64,000 bases of DNA from Kosakonia cowanii JCM 10956 = DSM 18146 (GTDB lineage: Bacteria; Pseudomonadota; Gammaproteobacteria; Enterobacterales; Enterobacteriaceae), in contig NZ_CP019445.1 of assembly GCF_001975225.1 (NCBI RefSeq), positions 1,054,001 through 1,118,000 of the forward strand, read 5' to 3'. The notes under the pieces are model-generated. The model worked only from the letters and a program-made list of their open reading frames with translations, made no database searches and was not told the origin of the DNA. Below are positions 11,213 through 23,402 of this stretch, piece after piece. Both the position numbers and the translations under genes were made by a program. Position 1 is the first letter of the stretch. The number at the start of each line of letters is the position of its first letter.

Positions 11213-11239
11213 ACACTTCACTCGGCCTGAGTGAAGTGT
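11213..11239 (+). terminator. Hairpin after the dcm-like gene
   Basis: Perfect 11-bp stem ACACTTCACTC / GAGTGAAGTGT with a 5-nt loop, 8 bp after the stop codon. The T-tract after it is poor. Confidence 0.55.
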
Positions 11240-11253
11240 TTGATAAGCGATCG

Positions 11254-11280
11254 TAAAGTTAAGCCTGGCCAGGTCGATAA
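11254..11280 (+). promoter_or_regulatory. FliA (sigma28) promoter of the chemoreceptor gene
   Basis: TAAAGTTA (11254-11261), an 11-bp spacer and GTCGATAA (11273-11280). The flagellar class 3 consensus is TAAAGTTT-N11-GCCGATAA, so only two positions differ and the spacing is exact. It sits 38 bp before the chosen start of the chemoreceptor. Confidence 0.85.
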
Positions 11281-11317
11281 TTCTTGAGCAATCCCGACTC
11301 TCTTACGGACTATGGCC

Positions 11318-12982
11318 ATGCTCAAAAACATACGTGTTATCACCGGCATTATTATCGCCCTTTCGGTATTTTGCCTTCTTCAACTGGTCACCGGGGGTCT
11401 TTTTTACTCGGCGGTCAATAACGACCGGGTCAATTTCCAGAACACCGGCGTGCTGAATGCGCAGCAAGAAAACCTTGGCGACAGCGTGAATACGCTGATC
11501 AAAACCCGCGTTACCGTCACCCGCGTGGCGATCCGCTTCCTGAAAAACCAGCGCGATCCGGCTTCCCTCGCCAGTATCGAAAAGCTGCTCAACACCGCAA
11601 CCGATTCCCTGCAGAAATCTGAAACCTATTTCAATAACTATAAAAGCACACCGCGCGTCGCCGGGCAGGATAGCGTCCTGGCGGACGACGTCGCGCAAAA
11701 GATCACTAAAATGCACGATGTGTTGCAGCAGTCGATCGCCTTCCTGCGCGCCAACAATTATGAAGCCTATGGCAACCTGGATGCGCAGCAGGCGCAGGAT
11801 GATATGGATGCCAGCTACGCCAAGTGGCGTACCGAAAACAACACCTTCTTGCAGGCAGCCGCGCAGCAGAACCAGCACAGCTTTACCAGCATGCAGTGGA
11901 CGCTGGGGGTCATTCTGCTGGTGGTGATTGCGGTGATGGTGATGATCTGGCTCGGCCTGCAGCATCTGCTGCTGCGCCCGCTGCACAGCGTGATGAACCA
12001 TATTCGCGCCATTGCTGGTGGTGATTTGACACAGTCCATTGCGGCGCAAGGGCGTAATGAGATGAGCCAACTGGCGGCCGGTCTGCATGAGATGCAATCT
12101 TCGCTGGTGAAAACCGTCAGCGCGGTGCGCAACAGTTCGGATTCGATCTATACCGGTGCCAGCGAAATCTCGACCGGCAATAACGATCTCTCTTCACGCA
12201 CCGAGCAGCAGGCGGCGTCGCTGGAAGAGACCGCTGCCAGCATGGAGCAGCTGACCGCAACGGTGAAACAGAACACCGATAACGCCCGTCAGGCCTCGCA
12301 GTTGGCGAAAACCGCGTCTGACACCGCTGCACGTGGCGGCCAGGTGGTGAGCAATGTGGTGCGTACGATGAGCGAGATCTCTGACAGTTCCCAGCAGATC
12401 GCCCATATTACCAGCGTGATTGACGGGATTGCCTTCCAGACCAATATCCTGGCGCTCAACGCTGCCGTGGAAGCGGCGCGCGCGGGTGAACAGGGCCGTG
12501 GCTTCGCCGTGGTGGCGGGCGAAGTGCGTACGCTGGCAAGCCGCAGCGCGCAGGCGGCAAAAGAGATCAAAACGCTGATTGAAAACTCCGTAAACCGCGT
12601 CAACTCCGGCACCACGCTGGTGGCGGAAGCGGGCGATACCATGAAAGAGATCGTCAATGCCGTTACCCGCGTGACGGATATTATGGGCGAGATTGCTTCA
12701 GCATCCGATGAGCAGAGCAAAGGTATTGAGCAGGTGAGCCTGGCCGTGTCGCAGATGGATAGCGTCACGCAGCAGAACGCCTCGCTGGTGCAGGAGTCCG
12801 CCGCTGCGTCCGCTGCCCTTGAAGAGCAGGCCGAGCAGCTGCGTCAGGCCGTTGCCGTGTTTCGCGTCAACGGGCACAGCGCGCTGCTGAATGCCAGACC
12901 GGGTAAACCGAGCGTCGCGCCGCTGCGCCCGGTGGCTACCGCCAGCACCGGCAGCGTTGACGGCAACTGGGAAACCTTCTGA
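11318..12982 (+). CDS. Methyl-accepting chemotaxis protein, Tsr/Tar type
   Basis: 554 aa. First membrane helix at about 7-30, a periplasmic four-helix ligand domain, second helix at about 188-210, HAMP, then the signalling coiled coil with its conserved tip ([40 protein letters not shown]). It ends in NWETF, the tether pentapeptide for CheR and CheB. The second ATG (11318) is preferred because GGA lies 8 nt upstream of it. With that start the ligand arginines of [11 protein letters not shown] fall at 64, 69 and 73, exactly as in E. coli Tsr, so an amino-acid ligand is likely. A FliA promoter precedes it. Confidence 0.93.
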   Translation: MLKNIRVITGIIIALSVFCLLQLVTGGLFYSAVNNDRVNFQNTGVLNAQQENLGDSVNTLIKTRVTVTRVAIRFLKNQRDPASLASIEKLLNTATDSLQKSETYFNNYKSTPRVAGQDSVLADDVAQKITKMHDVLQQSIAFLRANNYEAYGNLDAQQAQDDMDASYAKWRTENNTFLQAAAQQNQHSFTSMQWTLGVILLVVIAVMVMIWLGLQHLLLRPLHSVMNHIRAIAGGDLTQSIAAQGRNEMSQLAAGLHEMQSSLVKTVSAVRNSSDSIYTGASEISTGNNDLSSRTEQQAASLEETAASMEQLTATVKQNTDNARQASQLAKTASDTAARGGQVVSNVVRTMSEISDSSQQIAHITSVIDGIAFQTNILALNAAVEAARAGEQGRGFAVVAGEVRTLASRSAQAAKEIKTLIENSVNRVNSGTTLVAEAGDTMKEIVNAVTRVTDIMGEIASASDEQSKGIEQVSLAVSQMDSVTQQNASLVQESAAASAALEEQAEQLRQAVAVFRVNGHSALLNARPGKPSVAPLRPVATASTGSVDGNWETF

Positions 12983-13014
12983 CAGACACCCGCGCGATGA
13001 AGCTGTCGCGCGGG

Positions 13015-13911
13015 TTACGCTGCCACCCACTGCGTGATCTCGTGGTGTAAGTGTTCGATATACCGCGTCAGTTTTGGAAGCGGCCGGCTGTCCTGGCGAT
13101 AGACCAGGTTCACCGGCCGCGGCCTGGGCGTGAAGGGCTGCATAATGCGCACCAGCGTGCCGTTTGCCAGCTCCTCGCGCACCAGGATTTCAGGCTGCAA
13201 CAGCAGCCCCGCTCCGGCAATCGCCGCCATTCGCAACCCCTGCCCGTCATTACAGCGCAGCACCGGATCGCGCTGCCAGCTCATCTCTCCCGCTTCGCCC
13301 GGCAATTTCCACTCATTACGCCGGTTCCATACTCCGTTCGACAGACAGCGATGATCGCGCAGCGCCTCGGGTGAGGACGGCTCGCCATAACGCGCCAGAT
13401 AAGCAGGTGCGGCGCAGATCACCATCCGGTAGAGGCAGAGTGGTTTTACCACCACATCCTCACTGTTCACCGCGCCGATGCGGATCGCCAGATCGAACCC
13501 CTCCTCCAGCAGATCAACGCTGCGATTACTCAAATCGAGATCGACCCGCACCTGCGGCCACACCGTGAGAAAGGTGGCGGTGATGGGTGCGATAACGCAG
13601 CCGCCAAAGGTAGTTGAGGCGCTGACGCGCAGCGTACCGGCAGGTGCCGCGCGCAGCCGCTCGACCGAGGTTTCGGCAATATGCACCTGCTCCAGCACCC
13701 GCCGCGCCTCCTCATAGAAGACGCGACCGGCATCCGTCAGGCGCTGACGTCGGGTGTTGCGCGCCAGCAGGCGTGTCGCCAGGCTGTTTTCGAGTTGAGC
13801 AATGTATTTCCCGACCATTACCGCCGAGATCTCCAGCCTGGCGGCGGCCTGAGTAAATGACCCCGCCTCTACCACGGCGATAAACACCGCCATACTGCGC
13901 AGCTTATCCAT
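13015..13911 (-). CDS. LysR-family transcriptional regulator
   Basis: 298 aa. N-terminal winged helix (MDKLRSMAVFIAVVEAGSFTQAAARLEIS) and a LysR substrate-binding domain of the common DsdC/YhjC-like type (RVDLDLSNRSVDLLEEGFDLAIRIG). The start MDKLRS is the usual one for this subgroup; a second ATG lies four codons upstream at 13923. It is divergently transcribed from the short-chain dehydrogenase at 14012 across about 100 bp. That arrangement suggests it controls that gene and itself. The spacer holds an inverted repeat GAATG-N6-CATTC at 13931-13946 that could be its site. The effector is unknown. Confidence 0.88.
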   Translation of the reverse strand: MDKLRSMAVFIAVVEAGSFTQAAARLEISAVMVGKYIAQLENSLATRLLARNTRRQRLTDAGRVFYEEARRVLEQVHIAETSVERLRAAPAGTLRVSASTTFGGCVIAPITATFLTVWPQVRVDLDLSNRSVDLLEEGFDLAIRIGAVNSEDVVVKPLCLYRMVICAAPAYLARYGEPSSPEALRDHRCLSNGVWNRRNEWKLPGEAGEMSWQRDPVLRCNDGQGLRMAAIAGAGLLLQPEILVREELANGTLVRIMQPFTPRPRPVNLVYRQDSRPLPKLTRYIEHLHHEITQWVAA

Positions 13912-14011
13912 AGTGCAAACCATTAGTTAGGAATGAATAAACATTCAGAGCATTTATCTTATCAATGATTAGCGAAAAAATGACCACTCCGCACACTGAA
14001 GGAGAGTTGCA

Positions 14012-14614
14012 ATGAAGATTATCGTAATAGGTGCTACCGGCACCCTTGGCCGCGCAGTGGTGGCCGAGCTGGGTCAGGATAACGAGGTGATAAGCGTCGG
14101 GTTAACGCATGGCGAGTTACAGGTCGATTTAACGCGTGATGAGAGTGTCGAGGCGCTGTTTGCGCAGACCGGACGCGTTGACGCGATTATCGCCACCACC
14201 GGCTCACTCTTTTTCGGCCCGCTAACGGCGATGCGCGCAGAGGATTTTGCTTCCGGCCTTAACGACAAACTGCTGGGGCAGGTACGGCTGTCGCTTATAG
14301 GTCAGCACTATCTCAATGATGGCGGCTCGATCACGTTGACCAGCGGCATTATCGGCAGTGAACCCATTGCGCAGGGGGTGAATGCTACCGCGGTCAATGC
14401 GGCACTGGAGGGGTTTGTGCGTGCCGCGGCGTGCGAGTTACCGCGCGGCTTACGCATTAACGTGGTTAGCCCGACGGTGCTCAGCGAATCCGTTGAAAAA
14501 TATGGCGCCTTCTTCCCGGGGTTTGAAAGTGTGCCTGCCGCGCGCGCTGCACTGGCCTATCGACGCAGTGTTTACGGCGTGCAGACAGGGCGCACCTTTA
14601 CCGTCGGATATTAA
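14012..14614 (+). CDS. Short-chain dehydrogenase/reductase-like protein without the catalytic Tyr/Lys
   Basis: 200 aa, short for an SDR. The dinucleotide-binding glycine motif VIGATGTLGRAV and the NNAG-like ATTGSLFFG are present. Ser is kept in TLTSGIIGS. Where classical SDRs have YxxxK, this protein reads VNATAVNAALEGF, so by alignment Tyr and Lys are replaced by Ala and Asn. It may bind NAD(P) without the usual catalysis, or use another mechanism. It is divergent from the LysR gene. Its stop overlaps, tail to tail, the stop of the 292-aa gene. GGAGAG precedes the ATG. Confidence 0.8.
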   Translation: MKIIVIGATGTLGRAVVAELGQDNEVISVGLTHGELQVDLTRDESVEALFAQTGRVDAIIATTGSLFFGPLTAMRAEDFASGLNDKLLGQVRLSLIGQHYLNDGGSITLTSGIIGSEPIAQGVNATAVNAALEGFVRAAACELPRGLRINVVSPTVLSESVEKYGAFFPGFESVPAARAALAYRRSVYGVQTGRTFTVGY

Positions 14615-15489
14615 GCGTGCTGGCTTTCGTCGCCCGCCGGTTGCTCCGCCGCTTTCAACAGGGTGGTGAACTGCGACCACTGCTGCTGTAACGCGCCGAT
14701 GTGGTTTTTCTCAAGCGCGGTGACAAATGGCAGCGAACTGCTGTTTTCCACCCGCTGATTCATCTGCGCAAACCAGTTGCTACTGTCGTCAGCGTTGGCG
14801 GTGATCGCCAGCATCGCCTTACGGTCCGTCTGTGAGGAGTGTGTCCCGGCATCGAGCTGTTCGATCGCCTGCTGGCTCTGTTTCGCCTGAGCAGTGTCGC
14901 CACGGCTTTGCGCCAGCGCCGCCGACTGGGTCAGTGCCGCGCGGTTGGTCTGATCCGCCTGCTCGCCTTTTTTAGCCACAAACCCGGCGACGAAATCGCG
15001 TGCCTGCTGCTGGTAATCCGCAGAGACAAACTTATCCACCACATAATTGAGTTTCGCCTGGGTCATCGCCACATCCATCCCGAGGGTGGTCTCATCACCG
15101 CTGCCTTGCGGCGAGGTCAACGCCTGGTGCAGCGCCGTGGCCATGTCATCAGCATTGATAGTGGAGTGCTGGAAAAAGTCGATAAAGCTTACCGCGTCGC
15201 TGGCCGTTGCCGGGTCGCCATAGAAGGCGCTGGCAAGGCTCGGCCCACGCGCATAAGAGGCCATATCGTTATTACGCAGGACGGCCATCTCGCGGGCGAC
15301 CTTTTCGCTCTGCTCTTTGGTTGGTTTTGGCTGGCTCTCTGCGCCGCGCGCCAGCGCTTCTGCAGAGATAGAGACAGAAATCGAACTCTCGGTGACAATC
15401 TCTTTGCCACCAAACGTTATTGTTTTTGACGCACGCACCTCATACTGCGACTGCGCTGCCGCAGAGGCACTGACTTCCTGAATGCTCAT
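14611..15489 (-). CDS. Unrecognised 292-aa Ala/Gln/Ser-rich protein
   Basis: 292 aa with no signal peptide and no membrane segment. The N-terminal 60 residues are Ser/Ala/Gln rich with VRASKTITFGGKEIVTES and SVSISAEALARG, a segment reminiscent of the short beta strand plus SAEA phrase in some flagellar or surface-associated proteins. The rest is predicted mostly helical, with conserved-looking YARGPSLASAFYGDPATASDAVSF and TLGMDVAMTQAKLNYVVDKF segments. I cannot assign a family. It is a real gene by codon use and a good start (AAGGAAG before ATG). It is convergent with the SDR gene and separated from yqaE by about 120 bp. Confidence 0.7.
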   Translation of the reverse strand: MSIQEVSASAAAQSQYEVRASKTITFGGKEIVTESSISVSISAEALARGAESQPKPTKEQSEKVAREMAVLRNNDMASYARGPSLASAFYGDPATASDAVSFIDFFQHSTINADDMATALHQALTSPQGSGDETTLGMDVAMTQAKLNYVVDKFVSADYQQQARDFVAGFVAKKGEQADQTNRAALTQSAALAQSRGDTAQAKQSQQAIEQLDAGTHSSQTDRKAMLAITANADDSSNWFAQMNQRVENSSSLPFVTALEKNHIGALQQQWSQFTTLLKAAEQPAGDESQHA

Positions 15490-15609
15490 TTCGCTTCCTT
15501 AAAGTGATTGCTAACGTGATATTTATCGACGTCATCAACAATCCCTTTAAGGTTTTGGCGAAAAAATGTGCACTTGATCGGCGTGGGGCGGAGAACCGCC
15601 CCGGAAGGA

Positions 15610-15768
15610 TCAGTCGCGGGATTGCACCCAGAAGGCGTGGATCAGGCCCGGGATGTAACCCAGCAGCGTGAGCAGAATGTTAAGAAGAAACGCCAGGCCT
15701 AAGCCTTTCCCGAGCAGTACGCCCAGCGGCGGAAGAAGAATCGTAATGACAATACGCCAAAAGCCCAT
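15610..15768 (-). CDS. yqaE: Pmp3/YqaE-family small membrane protein
   Basis: 52 aa with two membrane helices (IVITILLPPLGVLLGKG and AFLLNILLTLLGYIPGLIHAFWV). It is almost identical in pattern and exact in length to E. coli YqaE (MGFWRIV... to ...HAFWVQTRD). The start at 15768 has AGGAGG upstream; the longer frame to 15816 would add residues not found in the family. Pmp3 proteins modulate membrane potential and are often stress-induced. In E. coli the gene stands before ygaV; here it is about 6 kb downstream of ygaP and reversed. Confidence 0.93.
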   Translation of the reverse strand: MGFWRIVITILLPPLGVLLGKGLGLAFLLNILLTLLGYIPGLIHAFWVQSRD

Positions 15769-15947
15769 ATAGCCTCCTGTGCAAAGTAAATTCCAGGTGA
15801 TTGATAATTTACACAATCTGTTTAAGCGTAGCCGCTACAGGCCACAGTGCCAATCAGCCAACAAGAGGTTTACCCTCTTTTACGCTGTACCACTCTCACT
15901 GTTCAGTCTATGTTTACTCTTACAACCTCGTTACAAAGGAGAGACGT

Positions 15948-16127
15948 ATGTTTGCTGTAGGCGATATCGTTCAACCGCGCATTGGCGGCCCGAAACTCAA
16001 AGTGCTCGAAGTGCATGATGACCAGATTGTTGCGGTGCCCACTCACGACGAACAGGCGGAAAAGCTGACGCTTAAAGCCGATGACGTCGAGCTGTACAAA
16101 GAAGAGGGCGACTTTGGTGTCTGCTGA
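15948..16127 (+). CDS. YodC-like (DUF2158) small protein
   Basis: 59 aa (MFAVGDIVQPRIGGPKLKVLEVHDDQIVAVP...). The V.GG P.m.V opening and the following short beta strands fit the DUF2158/YodC family of small SH3-like proteins of unknown role. The start is well supported by AGGAGAG 5 nt upstream. It stands alone between yqaE (divergent) and alaE. A GC-rich hairpin (16134-16153) follows the stop. Confidence 0.65.
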   Translation: MFAVGDIVQPRIGGPKLKVLEVHDDQIVAVPTHDEQAEKLTLKADDVELYKEEGDFGVC

Positions 16128-16547
16128 GTGATTGCGGTGGGCTCGCCCGCCGCGTAACGGCATACATACCCACTTCTGACGCGTAAAACTCCATCCCTTC
16201 CAGACCGCATCTTATGCTGCTAAAAACGCCTTAATAGCATAAAACATACTGCCTCAACGCTTTTCACTCTTCGCCAAAGCATAGCGCGCTACGCTGACCG
16301 CTACGCCCTGCCGTGAATTCATGTAACCACATGAAAATAAAAGCTTTCCAATACTAACCCAACAATAATAGGGCAATGCCGAAGATTGCAGCGGATGCAG
16401 AGCACTTTATCCAGGCGGTGGTCAAAAATAAAAATTAATCGCTAGTTGAGAGTTTCAAATCAGACAGATACGCTATGCGCGTAAATAAGTCCGTTTTAAA
16501 ACGCTACATCTCTTCATTGCGCCATCATTTTTTCAAGGAGCTTCATC
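16128..16547. other. 420-bp stretch without a recognised gene
   Basis: It begins with a hairpin (GCGG-t-GGGC / GCCC-g-CCGC, 16134-16153) that could end the YodC-like gene. It ends with the alaE leader and its AAGGAG site. No reading frame with coding character was seen on either strand. In E. coli stpA lies here, between ygaP and alaE; no trace of its coiled-coil or DNA-binding sequence is visible. Confidence 0.6.
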
Positions 16548-16997
16548 ATGTTCTCTTCGCAGTCTCGCCTGCGCCACGCCGCTGCGGACACTTTCGCGAT
16601 GGTGGTCTACTGTTCAGTAGTGAACATGGTGATTGAAATATTCCTCTCCGGAATGAGCTTTGAGCAGTCCCTTTCCTCTCGTCTGGTGGCGATCCCGGTT
16701 AACATCATTATTGCCTGGCCTTACGGCTTCTATCGCGATCTCTTTATGCGCTATGCGCGCCGCATAAGCCCCGCAGGCTGGATGAAAAATCTGGCAGATG
16801 TGCTGGCGTATGTCACTTTTCAGTCGCCGGTATATGTAACGATTTTGTGGTCGGTAGGGGCAGACTGGCAGCAGATTATGGCGGCGGTCAGTTCAAATAT
16901 CGTGATATCGATGTTGATGGGTGCGGTGTACGGCTACTTCCTCGATTACTGCCGCCGTCTCTTCCGGGTGAGTCATTACCACCAGGCGAAAGCCTGA
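16548..16997 (+). CDS. alaE: L-alanine exporter
   Basis: 149 aa with four predicted membrane helices (about 15-35, 42-62, 85-108, 112-135). Text such as [33 protein letters not shown] and [24 protein letters not shown] follows E. coli AlaE throughout, and length is the same. AlaE exports L-alanine and is inducible by it through Lrp. AAGGAG 8 nt upstream fixes the start. It is convergent with ygaC, with 13 bp between the stops. Confidence 0.94.
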   Translation: MFSSQSRLRHAAADTFAMVVYCSVVNMVIEIFLSGMSFEQSLSSRLVAIPVNIIIAWPYGFYRDLFMRYARRISPAGWMKNLADVLAYVTFQSPVYVTILWSVGADWQQIMAAVSSNIVISMLMGAVYGYFLDYCRRLFRVSHYHQAKA

Positions 16998-17010
16998 TGG
17001 CAGCTCTGGG

Positions 17011-17355
17011 TTAGTGCTGTTCGCCGAACAGGCCGTTCAGGAAGCGCTCGAGCGCCATACGCGAACTGAAACCATGCGGAATGCCGTAATGGTCCTGTTC
17101 ATGACCGCCCAGGTAGAGCGGGAAATTGTGGTAGTGATCGCACAACTTAATGTCCGATGCGGGATCGGCCAGCGATGAACTGCGCTCTTTCAGGGTGGGA
17201 TGGATAATCAGCGCCGTGCGGCCCATACGAGCTTCACGGTTAACATATACATAGTTTTCGCCACGGCGATAACCGTACGCTTTGTTGGTCGCCACATCCA
17301 TCGTAAAGCCGACATTCTCCAGCACGCGCGCCACTTCATCGGGTCGTAAATACAT
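17011..17355 (-). CDS. ygaC: YgaC family protein (DUF2002)
   Basis: 114 aa, soluble. It carries the full-length DUF2002 pattern ([50 protein letters not shown]). Function is unknown; in E. coli the gene is Fur-regulated. The position between alaE and ygaM is conserved. Confidence 0.92.
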   Translation of the reverse strand: MYLRPDEVARVLENVGFTMDVATNKAYGYRRGENYVYVNREARMGRTALIIHPTLKERSSSLADPASDIKLCDHYHNFPLYLGGHEQDHYGIPHGFSSRMALERFLNGLFGEQH

Positions 17356-17516
17356 AGATTTTCCTCATCATCTCTCAACTGCTTCGCAACCTTACAGTAC
17401 TGAGCATGGTCAGTGACTCAGAAAATTCCACAAACTGCGCGTAAATGGGCGTTTGCCGTTTGGCCTGTAAAATTATGGTCTACGCTTAAAAGCACACCAA
17501 AAAAAGGGAGGCTACT

Positions 17517-17843
17517 ATGTTAAACAAACCCACACGCCGTGAAGTAGATGAAGGTGTTGATGATATCAATAACGATGTCAACCAGTTAGCTGATAGCCTG
17601 GAAGATTTGCTTAAATCCTGGGGCAGCGACGCGAAAGAGGAAGGCGAATCTGCGCGCCGTAAAGCGCAGGCGCTGCTGAAAGAGACTCGCGCCCGCATGC
17701 ATGGTCGCAACCGTGTGCAACAAGCTGCACGTGACGCCGTCGGCTGTGCCGATAGCTTTGTGAAAGACCGTCCGTGGTGCAGCGTAGGTGCTGCTGCTGC
17801 CGTTGGTATTTTTGTCGGCGCGCTGCTCAGCTTCCGTCGTTAA
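17517..17843 (+). CDS. ygaM: YgaM, DUF883/ElaB-YqjD family
   Basis: 108 aa. A long acidic/basic amphipathic helical region (residues about 10-80) is followed by one C-terminal membrane segment (about 87-104, VGAAAAVGIFVGALLSF) and a basic tail RR. ElaB and YqjD of this family are tail-anchored, ribosome-associated, stationary-phase proteins. The start has GGGAGG upstream. A strong terminator follows at 17864-17900. Confidence 0.92.
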   Translation: MLNKPTRREVDEGVDDINNDVNQLADSLEDLLKSWGSDAKEEGESARRKAQALLKETRARMHGRNRVQQAARDAVGCADSFVKDRPWCSVGAAAAVGIFVGALLSFRR

Positions 17844-17863
17844 TTTATACAAATAATCTGAAA

Positions 17864-17900
17864 CCTCTGCCCATCCTGCCGGATGGCAGGGGTTTTTCTT
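17864..17900 (+). terminator. Rho-independent terminator of ygaM
   Basis: CCTCTGCC and ATCC arms pair with GGAT and GGCAGGGG, with a one-base bulge and a 4-nt loop. TTTTTCTTT follows. Confidence 0.85.
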
Positions 17901-17990
17901 TGTCCTTTTCCCGCCCCGCTTTACAATACGCGGCGACATTTCGCCCTTACCCATTCAGCCACTCTCCTGGGCACGGCCTGTGTCTTTTTC

Positions 17991-18036
17991 CCATATATTG
18001 TATGGTTGATAAAATTTATAACTACATCTAGTATCT
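17991..18036. promoter_or_regulatory. Candidate NrdR box pair before nrdHIEF
   Basis: Two imperfect palindromes, CCATATATTGTATGG (17991-18005) and ACTACATCTAGTATCT (18021-18036), have centres about three helical turns apart. That is the arrangement known for NrdR sites before ribonucleotide reductase operons. The match is by eye only. Confidence 0.4.
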
Positions 18037-18108
18037 CTTCTTGTACTCAATACACTAACTGACGCGACATATCGCGCCGCTCTACTACTTTTAACGGAAA
18101 TACGAATC

Positions 18109-18339
18109 ATGCGCATTACTATTTACACTCGAGATGATTGTGTTCAGTGCCACGCCACCAAACGGGCGATGGAGAGCCGCGGTTTTGAGTTTGAGATGGT
18201 GAACATTGATCATGTTCCGGATGCCGCAGACCACCTGCGCGCGATGGGTTTTCGCCAGTTGCCGGTGGTGGTTGCAGGCGAGACAAAGTGGTCCGGCTTC
18301 CGCCCGGATATGATTAATCGTCTCAGCGCAGCCGCATGA
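18109..18339 (+). CDS. nrdH: Glutaredoxin-like electron donor for class Ib RNR
   Basis: 76 aa. Thioredoxin fold with the redox pair C11-V-Q-C14 and the WSGFRPDMI motif typical of NrdH. It reduces NrdE, taking electrons from thioredoxin reductase. First gene of nrdHIEF; its stop overlaps the nrdI start (ATGA). Confidence 0.96.
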   Translation: MRITIYTRDDCVQCHATKRAMESRGFEFEMVNIDHVPDAADHLRAMGFRQLPVVVAGETKWSGFRPDMINRLSAAA

Positions 18340-18718
18340 GCACGCTCGTCTACTTTTCCAGCAGCTCGGAAAACACCCATCGCTTTATTGCGCGTCTTGG
18401 GCTGCCGGCGGTGCGCATTCCGCTTAACGAGCGTGAGCGCATTCAGGTAGACGAACCCTATATTTTGGTGGTTCCCAGCTATGGCGGCGGCGGTACGGCC
18501 GGTGCTGTGCCGCGCCAGGTGATCCGCTTTTTGAACGATCCGCATAATCGGGCGTTGATTCGCGGCGTGATCGCCGCCGGCAATCGCAGCTTTGGCGATG
18601 CGTTTTGCCGTGCGGGCGATGTGATCGCGCAAAAATGTGCGGTGCCCTATCTCTATCGGTTTGAATTGATGGGTACTGCGCAGGACATCATCAACGTGCG
18701 AACAGGAGTAAGCGAATT

Positions 18719-18746
<28 letters not shown>
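18336..18746 (+). CDS. nrdI: Flavodoxin-like activator of NrdF
   Basis: 136 aa. FMN-binding flavodoxin-like fold: [14 protein letters not shown] phosphate loop and the glycine-rich [15 protein letters not shown] loop. NrdI supplies the oxidant that assembles the dimanganese-tyrosyl cofactor of NrdF. It overlaps nrdH by 4 nt at its start and nrdE by 28 nt at its end, so the three are tightly coupled. Confidence 0.95.
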
Positions 18747-21836
<3,090 letters not shown>

Positions 21837-21885
21837 ATATTCTCTCCTCTCGCGCTGCGGGAGGAGAATATCCCCCCGTTTTTTA
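21837..21885 (+). terminator. Terminator after nrdF
   Basis: ATATTCTC...CCTC pairs with GAGGAGAATAT around a GC-rich loop. A C-run and TTTTTT follow directly. Confidence 0.65.
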
Positions 21886-22104
21886 ATTCACTACTATTTA
21901 TTCCGCCTCATCTAAGCTGATTCTTAGCAAAATAACTATGGCGATCTGCACTGTCATGGTTTGTTCATATTCCGCAAAATCATCTCCATTCAGGCTAATT
22001 TTTCTGTCCAATTCGAAAAAATGATTACCCGCGCCAGCCCTTATATCATGGGAAATAATGCCATTTGACTGCATGGGGATTCTGTAAAGCGCGGCACAGA
22101 AGGG

Positions 22105-22132
22105 TTGTCTCAGATGGAGAGTGTGGTAGGGT
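22105..22132 (+). promoter_or_regulatory. Osmoregulated proU promoter (P2-like)
   Basis: TTGTCT (22105-22110), a 16-bp spacer and TAGGGT (22127-22132). This closely matches the E. coli proU P2 promoter, including the CAGAT after the -35. It lies about 65 bp upstream of proV. The rest of the 363-bp nrdF-proV gap (21886-22104) is AT rich, as expected for the curved, H-NS-bound upstream element, and holds no gene. Confidence 0.8.
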
Positions 22133-22199
22133 ATGACCAGTCAAATATATTCATTGGGTAGCGTATCGAAATAATAAATAACAGGAACTCTATTATTGC

Positions 22200-23402
22200 A
22201 TGGCAATTAAATTAGAAGTTAAGAATCTCTATAAAGTATTTGGCGAGCATCCGCAGAGAGCTTTCAAATATATAGAAAAAGGACTTTCGAAAGAAGAAAT
22301 ACTGGAAAAAACGGGTCTGTCGCTTGGCGTGAAAGACGCCAGTCTGGCCATTGAAGAAGGCGAGATATTCGTCATCATGGGGTTATCCGGCTCGGGTAAA
22401 TCCACTATGGTACGCCTTCTCAATCGCCTGATTGAACCCACCCGCGGACAGGTGCTGATAGACGGCGTCGATATTGCCAAAATATCCGATGCCGAGCTAC
22501 GCGAGGTGCGCAGAAAAAAGATTGCAATGGTCTTCCAGTCATTCGCCCTAATGCCCCATATGACGGTGCTGGATAATACCGCATTTGGTATGGAGTTAGC
22601 CGGCACGCCCGCGCAGGAGCGCCAGGAAAAAGCGCTCGATGCACTGCGCCAGGTGGGGCTGGAAAATTACGCCCACGGCTATCCGGATGAACTCTCCGGC
22701 GGTATGCGCCAGCGCGTCGGATTAGCTCGCGCATTAGCCATCAATCCCGATATCTTATTAATGGATGAGGCGTTCTCCGCGCTCGATCCTTTAATTCGTA
22801 CCGAGATGCAGGATGAGCTGGTCAAGCTGCAGGCGAAACATCAGCGCACCGTTGTCTTTATTTCCCACGATCTTGATGAAGCGATGCGCATTGGCGACCG
22901 GATTGCGATTATGCAAAACGGCGAAGTGGTGCAGGTCGGCACGCCGGATGAGATTTTGAATAATCCGGCCAATGATTATGTGCGCACCTTCTTCCGCGGC
23001 GTTGATATTAGCCAGGTGTTCAGCGCGAAGGATATTGCGCGCCGTACGCCCGTGGGTCTGATCCGTAAAACGCCTGGTTTCGGCCCGCGCTCGGCGCTGA
23101 AAATGTTGCAGGATGAAGATCGCGAATATGGCTATGTCATTGAGCGCGGCAATAAGTTTGTCGGCATTGTCTCCATCGACTCCCTGAAAGCGGCGCTGGC
23201 CGCCGCGCAAGGGATCGATGCGGCGTTGATTGACTCCCCGCTTGCGGTGGAGGCAGATACGCCGCTCAGCGAACTGCTCTCCCATGTCGGACAGGCGCCC
23301 TGCGCGGTGCCGGTGGTGGGTGAAGAGCAACAGTACGTGGGCATCATTTCGAAACGAATGCTGCTGCAGGCTTTAGATCGCGAGGGGGCAAACAATGGCT
23401 GA
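22200..23402 (+). CDS. proV: Glycine betaine/proline ABC transporter ATPase
   Basis: 400 aa. ABC ATPase with Walker [10 protein letters not shown], signature [16 protein letters not shown], Walker [14 protein letters not shown], followed by a CBS-domain pair (about 280-395) that senses ionic strength in relatives. It energises uptake of glycine betaine and proline betaine as ProVWX. It overlaps proW by 8 bp. Driven by the osmotic promoter upstream. Confidence 0.97.
   Translation: MAIKLEVKNLYKVFGEHPQRAFKYIEKGLSKEEILEKTGLSLGVKDASLAIEEGEIFVIMGLSGSGKSTMVRLLNRLIEPTRGQVLIDGVDIAKISDAELREVRRKKIAMVFQSFALMPHMTVLDNTAFGMELAGTPAQERQEKALDALRQVGLENYAHGYPDELSGGMRQRVGLARALAINPDILLMDEAFSALDPLIRTEMQDELVKLQAKHQRTVVFISHDLDEAMRIGDRIAIMQNGEVVQVGTPDEILNNPANDYVRTFFRGVDISQVFSAKDIARRTPVGLIRKTPGFGPRSALKMLQDEDREYGYVIERGNKFVGIVSIDSLKAALAAAQGIDAALIDSPLAVEADTPLSELLSHVGQAPCAVPVVGEEQQYVGIISKRMLLQALDREGANNG

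Noticed and set aside
16128..16547. Degraded stpA between the YodC-like gene and alaE
   Set aside because: Neither strand shows the StpA coiled-coil or its DNA-binding motif even in fragments.
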